This document shows, piece by piece, positions 61,980 through 64,000 of a stretch of 64,000 nt of DNA (position 1 is the stretch's first letter; each line of letters opens with the position of its first letter). The DNA is from Bradyrhizobium hereditatis. GTDB taxonomy: Bacteria; Pseudomonadota; Alphaproteobacteria; Rhizobiales; Xanthobacteraceae. Where the stretch lies: positions 37,543 to 101,542 of the forward strand of contig NZ_JAGKJK010000022.1 of NCBI RefSeq assembly GCF_020329435.1, given 5' to 3'. The position numbers were made by a program, and so were the translations under genes. The notes below the pieces were generated by a model. That model saw nothing but the letters and a program-made list of their open reading frames with translations, made no database searches and had not been told where the DNA came from.

Positions 61980-62488
61980 GCGCGCATCGGCTCAGCAATG
62001 TTTTTTAGGTTCTGCGAGCCCATGTCCTCAAAGGCAACATCGACCTTGCCGCGGATTTGACGTTGCGCGTCGTCCGAGATGCAGACCCCGCCGGGCTCCG
62101 CGATCCCTTCAAGGCGGGCGGCGATGTTAACGCCGTCGCCAAAGATATCGTTTTCATCGACGATGATGTCACCGATGTGGATGCCAATGCGAAATTCGAT
62201 CCGCTTGACCTGTGGCACCGTGGCATTTTGCTCAGCCATGCCGCGCTGGACCTCAATGGCGCAGCGCACCGCATCTACGACACTGCCGAACTCAGCCAGC
62301 ACGCCATCGCCCGTGTGCTTGACGACCTTGCCACGATGTTCGCTGATCTTGGGATCAGCTAGTCCACGCAGACGCTCCCTCAGCCGGACGTGTGTCCCTT
62401 CCTCGTCCAAGCCGGTCAGGCGACTATATCCCGCCACATCAGCCGCAAGGATAGCTGCAAGCCGCCGTTCAACGCGATTGTCGGTCAA
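61904..62488 (-). CDS. Cyclase half of a frameshifted cyclase-TPR gene (N-terminal part)
   Basis: The frame from the TTG at 62488 (GGGAGG six bases upstream) holds the class III cyclase domain: RRLAAILAADVAGYSRL, KHTGDGVLAEFGSVVDAVRC, RIGIHIGDIIV, FGDGVNIAARLEGIAEPGGV. It ends after 194 residues at a TGA, while the matching PDKPSIAVLPF continuation reads in the next frame. Sequences of this architecture are usually about 590 residues in one ORF. Together with the C-terminal half it forms one gene broken by a one-base deletion. Confidence 0.8.
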   Translation of the reverse strand: MTDNRVERRLAAILAADVAGYSRLTGLDEEGTHVRLRERLRGLADPKISEHRGKVVKHTGDGVLAEFGSVVDAVRCAIEVQRGMAEQNATVPQVKRIEFRIGIHIGDIIVDENDIFGDGVNIAARLEGIAEPGGVCISDDAQRQIRGKVDVAFEDMGSQNLKNIAEPMRAWRLRINAGGSAAVPIEPSVGARKL

Positions 62489-62791
62489 AACGGCCTCCCG
62501 AGATCGGTCGATCCGTCGGACATATCAAAGCATAGGCGTTGCCCTTGGGCTAGGGGCCAATGTCCGCTTCGGGTCAAAAGCGGAGATGGAGGCGAACGCG
62601 GACCGACGTCCGGTTCACCTGCGACAGCCGACGCGACGACCACTAAGTGCCACGAACGGACTTGTAAGAGTCCTCGAGGTTGACAATCCATGGGATTGGT
62701 AGGGGCTGGGCAAGCGGGGTGGGTGCCGCTCCACTTGTCCTGTTAGACCGGACTGTTATCGTGGCACGAGATCCGGCAAAAGGGGGAGCTC
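62489..62791. other. Gene-free stretch with a short repeat
   Basis: Holds the 21-base element (62562-62582) shared exactly with 63603-63623. No gene or RNA was recognised. Confidence 0.5.
62562..62582. repeat. 21-base dispersed repeat copy 1
   Basis: Begins gtccgcttcgggtcaaaag. Copy 2 at 63603 is identical over 21 bases. The arms cgctt and aagcg suggest a short hairpin. A third, diverged site is near 60600. Confidence 0.8.
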
Positions 62792-63601
62792 GTGGCCCTG
62801 TCCTCGACGTTCGTTTCCTCAAGCGGCGATGGGTATGAGCGACAAATGGGAAGGTGGAGCCGGCGCTTGGCGGCGCTCTTCCTAGATTTTTCCGGATGTT
62901 GCGACGGCGAATCTATTTTGGACGCCGGTTGCGGAACCGGCGCTCTGACGTCGGTCATCTTGAAGCGCACGAAGACTTCCCAAGTTACCGGGATCGATTT
63001 TTCAGGCGCCTATATTGATCACGCAAGGCGGGCAGCGTTGGAGAGCCGCGCCCAATTCGAAGTTGGCGATATTTGCGCACTGCCGTACGGCAATGCGTCC
63101 TTCGACCGTGTGCTGTCATTGCTGGTCCTGCACTTTGTCCCGGACACTTCCAAGGCTGTTGCCGAGTTGCGTCGCGTCGCTCGTCCTGGTGCGACCGTCG
63201 GTGCGGCCGTTTGGGATGCTCGCGGTGGCTTTGTGGCCGCTCGCATCTTCATGGATTCGGCTGCGGCCCTTTATCCGAGCGGCAATCAGATGCGAGCGCT
63301 CAGCAATACGAGGCCAATGACACGGCCCGGCGAATTGGCGGAAGCATGGCGAGCGGGCGGCCTCCTAGACGTGCGTGACACGATGCTTACGATTAGAATG
63401 GATTTCGCATCGTTTGACGATTATTGGAAACCCTATGAGGGCAAAGATGGTCCTGGTGCCCAGTACATGGCAAGTCTCGACACCCGGCAAAAGGACCGTC
63501 TACGCGATGTAGTTCGCGCGGCCTATCTTGATGGCGAACGTGATGGACCTCGATCATACGCGGCGACTGCGTGGGCAGTAAAAGGAATCGTACCCGCATA
63601 A
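62792..63601 (+). CDS. Class I SAM-dependent methyltransferase
   Basis: The 269-residue protein has the SAM-binding motif ILDAGCGTGALTSVI (near residue 42), an acidic end of strand 2 (TGIDFSGAYI), and motif GDICALPYGNASFDRVLS. The second half has RVARPGATVGAAVWDARGG. It is a Rossmann-fold methyltransferase of the Methyltransf_11/25 type. The GTG start has AGGGGGAGC upstream. Substrate unknown; it lies beside decayed repeats and an IS element. Confidence 0.85.
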   Translation: MALSSTFVSSSGDGYERQMGRWSRRLAALFLDFSGCCDGESILDAGCGTGALTSVILKRTKTSQVTGIDFSGAYIDHARRAALESRAQFEVGDICALPYGNASFDRVLSLLVLHFVPDTSKAVAELRRVARPGATVGAAVWDARGGFVAARIFMDSAAALYPSGNQMRALSNTRPMTRPGELAEAWRAGGLLDVRDTMLTIRMDFASFDDYWKPYEGKDGPGAQYMASLDTRQKDRLRDVVRAAYLDGERDGPRSYAATAWAVKGIVPA

Positions 63602-63602
63602 C

Positions 63603-63623
63603 GTCCGCTTCGGGTCAAAAGCG
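63603..63623. repeat. 21-base dispersed repeat copy 2
   Basis: Identical to 62562-62582, located immediately after the methyltransferase stop codon (63601). Confidence 0.8.
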
Positions 63624-63705
63624 CCGTTCGGAAGATCGTTCGGCTGCTTCGGTTTTGCCCCGAAAAGCCGACGATCAAAGAGCCAGATCGGACTTCGCTT
63701 TCGGG

Positions 63706-64000
63706 CCCAGGCTGTGTGAAAACGCTCTGTTTGCTGTGATTCGCGCGATAAGATTCCCTGCGATTTGCGGGGCATCCGATGAAACGCTTTGTTGAAGGGT
63801 TAGATCGCGGGCAGAGCACCCTGTTTCCGGCGTCGCTCGATGACTATGTGACCAAGGATAATCCGGTGCGAGCGGTCGACGTGTTCGTCGACAGTCTTGA
63901 TCTCGACAAGCTGGGGTTCATCGGTGTTCAGCCACTCGACACTGGCCGCCCCAGCTATCACCCCCGCACTATGCTCAAGCTCTACATCTACGGCTATCTT
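63706..64000 (+). mobile_element. IS1182-family insertion sequence, left end, cut by window
   Basis: The left part of an IS1182-type element. The sequence cccaggctgtgtgaaaacg begins about 75 bases before the transposase start and resembles the usual terminal region of this family. The right end is outside the window. The exact left boundary and target duplication cannot be seen. Confidence 0.7.
63779..64000 (+). CDS. IS1182-family transposase, N-terminal part (truncated by window)
   Basis: The ATG at 63779 begins MKRFVEGLDRGQSTLFPA and continues VRAVDVFVDSLDLDKLGF and GRPSYHPRTMLKLYIYGYL to the window end. This is the N-terminal domain of IS1182/IS5-like DDE transposases (Tnp N-terminal region, before the DDE core). 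About 74 codons are visible. The rest of the gene lies outside. Confidence 0.88.
   Translation, partial: MKRFVEGLDRGQSTLFPASLDDYVTKDNPVRAVDVFVDSLDLDKLGFIGVQPLDTGRPSYHPRTMLKLYIYGYL

Noticed and set aside
1..64000. CRISPR arrays, tRNA or rRNA genes
   Set aside because: No regularly spaced direct repeats and no cloverleaf or rRNA sequence was recognised by eye; a covariance-model scan would settle it.

Overview
The window is a 64 kb piece of a GC-rich alphaproteobacterial chromosome. Gene content and intergenic repeats point to Bradyrhizobium or a close relative in the Nitrobacteraceae. Pointers are the LivK/H/M/G/F-type transporter genes, orphan Bug-family (TctC) binding proteins, a one-chain indolepyruvate:ferredoxin oxidoreductase, cyclase-TPR proteins, an IS1182-type transposase and many palindromic intergenic repeats. 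The genus is an inference. I see no rRNA, tRNA or CRISPR array.

Layout. 1-3.8 kb: M20 amidohydrolase (cut by the window edge) and Bcr/CflA exporter on the minus strand, divergent from an unusual hemC. 3.8-6.1 kb: an AT-richer orphan membrane protein, a cyclic-nucleotide-binding protein and two palindromic repeats. 6.1-15.1 kb: a catabolic-looking block with a branched-chain-type ABC transporter (binding protein, LivH, and a LivM-LivG-LivF triple fusion carrying a one-base frameshift), an IclR regulator, and a divergent TPP enzyme / atypical SDR / cupin operon. 15.2-21.4 kb: small protein, SDR, hot-dog protein, and the divergent 1157-residue indolepyruvate oxidoreductase. 21.5-34.8 kb: secreted basic protein, PhoD phosphatase, Gfo/Idh dehydrogenase with a Bug binding protein, thiolase, His-rich peptide, Tat-exported amidohydrolase, FAD monooxygenase divergent from a second Bug protein, EamA exporter and PLP aminotransferase.

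34.8-57.4 kb is mainly housekeeping: Kef-type antiporter, ribB with a degenerate GTP-cyclohydrolase half, glutaryl-CoA dehydrogenase, MBL hydrolase, DUF1499 protein, LysR regulator, acyl-CoA ligase, extensin-like protein and L,D-transpeptidase (convergent cell-wall genes), CorA, SDR, pdxH, lipoprotein, DnaJ-like protein, an ECF sigma/anti-sigma pair, fabI with a histidine phosphatase, and aroC. 57.4-64 kb is more accessory: GMC oxidoreductase, two class III cyclases (one split by a frameshift), a methyltransferase, a repeated 21-base element and the start of an IS1182-family element.

How it fits together. Several operons look like uptake-plus-catabolism modules for organic and amino acids: transporter + IclR + TPP enzyme; Bug protein + dehydrogenase; Bug protein + monooxygenase; IOR + hot-dog/SDR; thiolase, GCDH and acyl-CoA ligase. 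No established defence system or large novel cassette is visible. The best candidates for new biology are the IclR/TPP/degenerate-SDR/cupin module, the LivM-G-F fusion, the divergent HemC, the AT-rich orphan membrane protein, an amber-interrupted small membrane ORF and the intergenic palindrome families. Starts were chosen by Shine-Dalgarno motifs and homologous lengths; noncoding coordinates may be off by a base or two.
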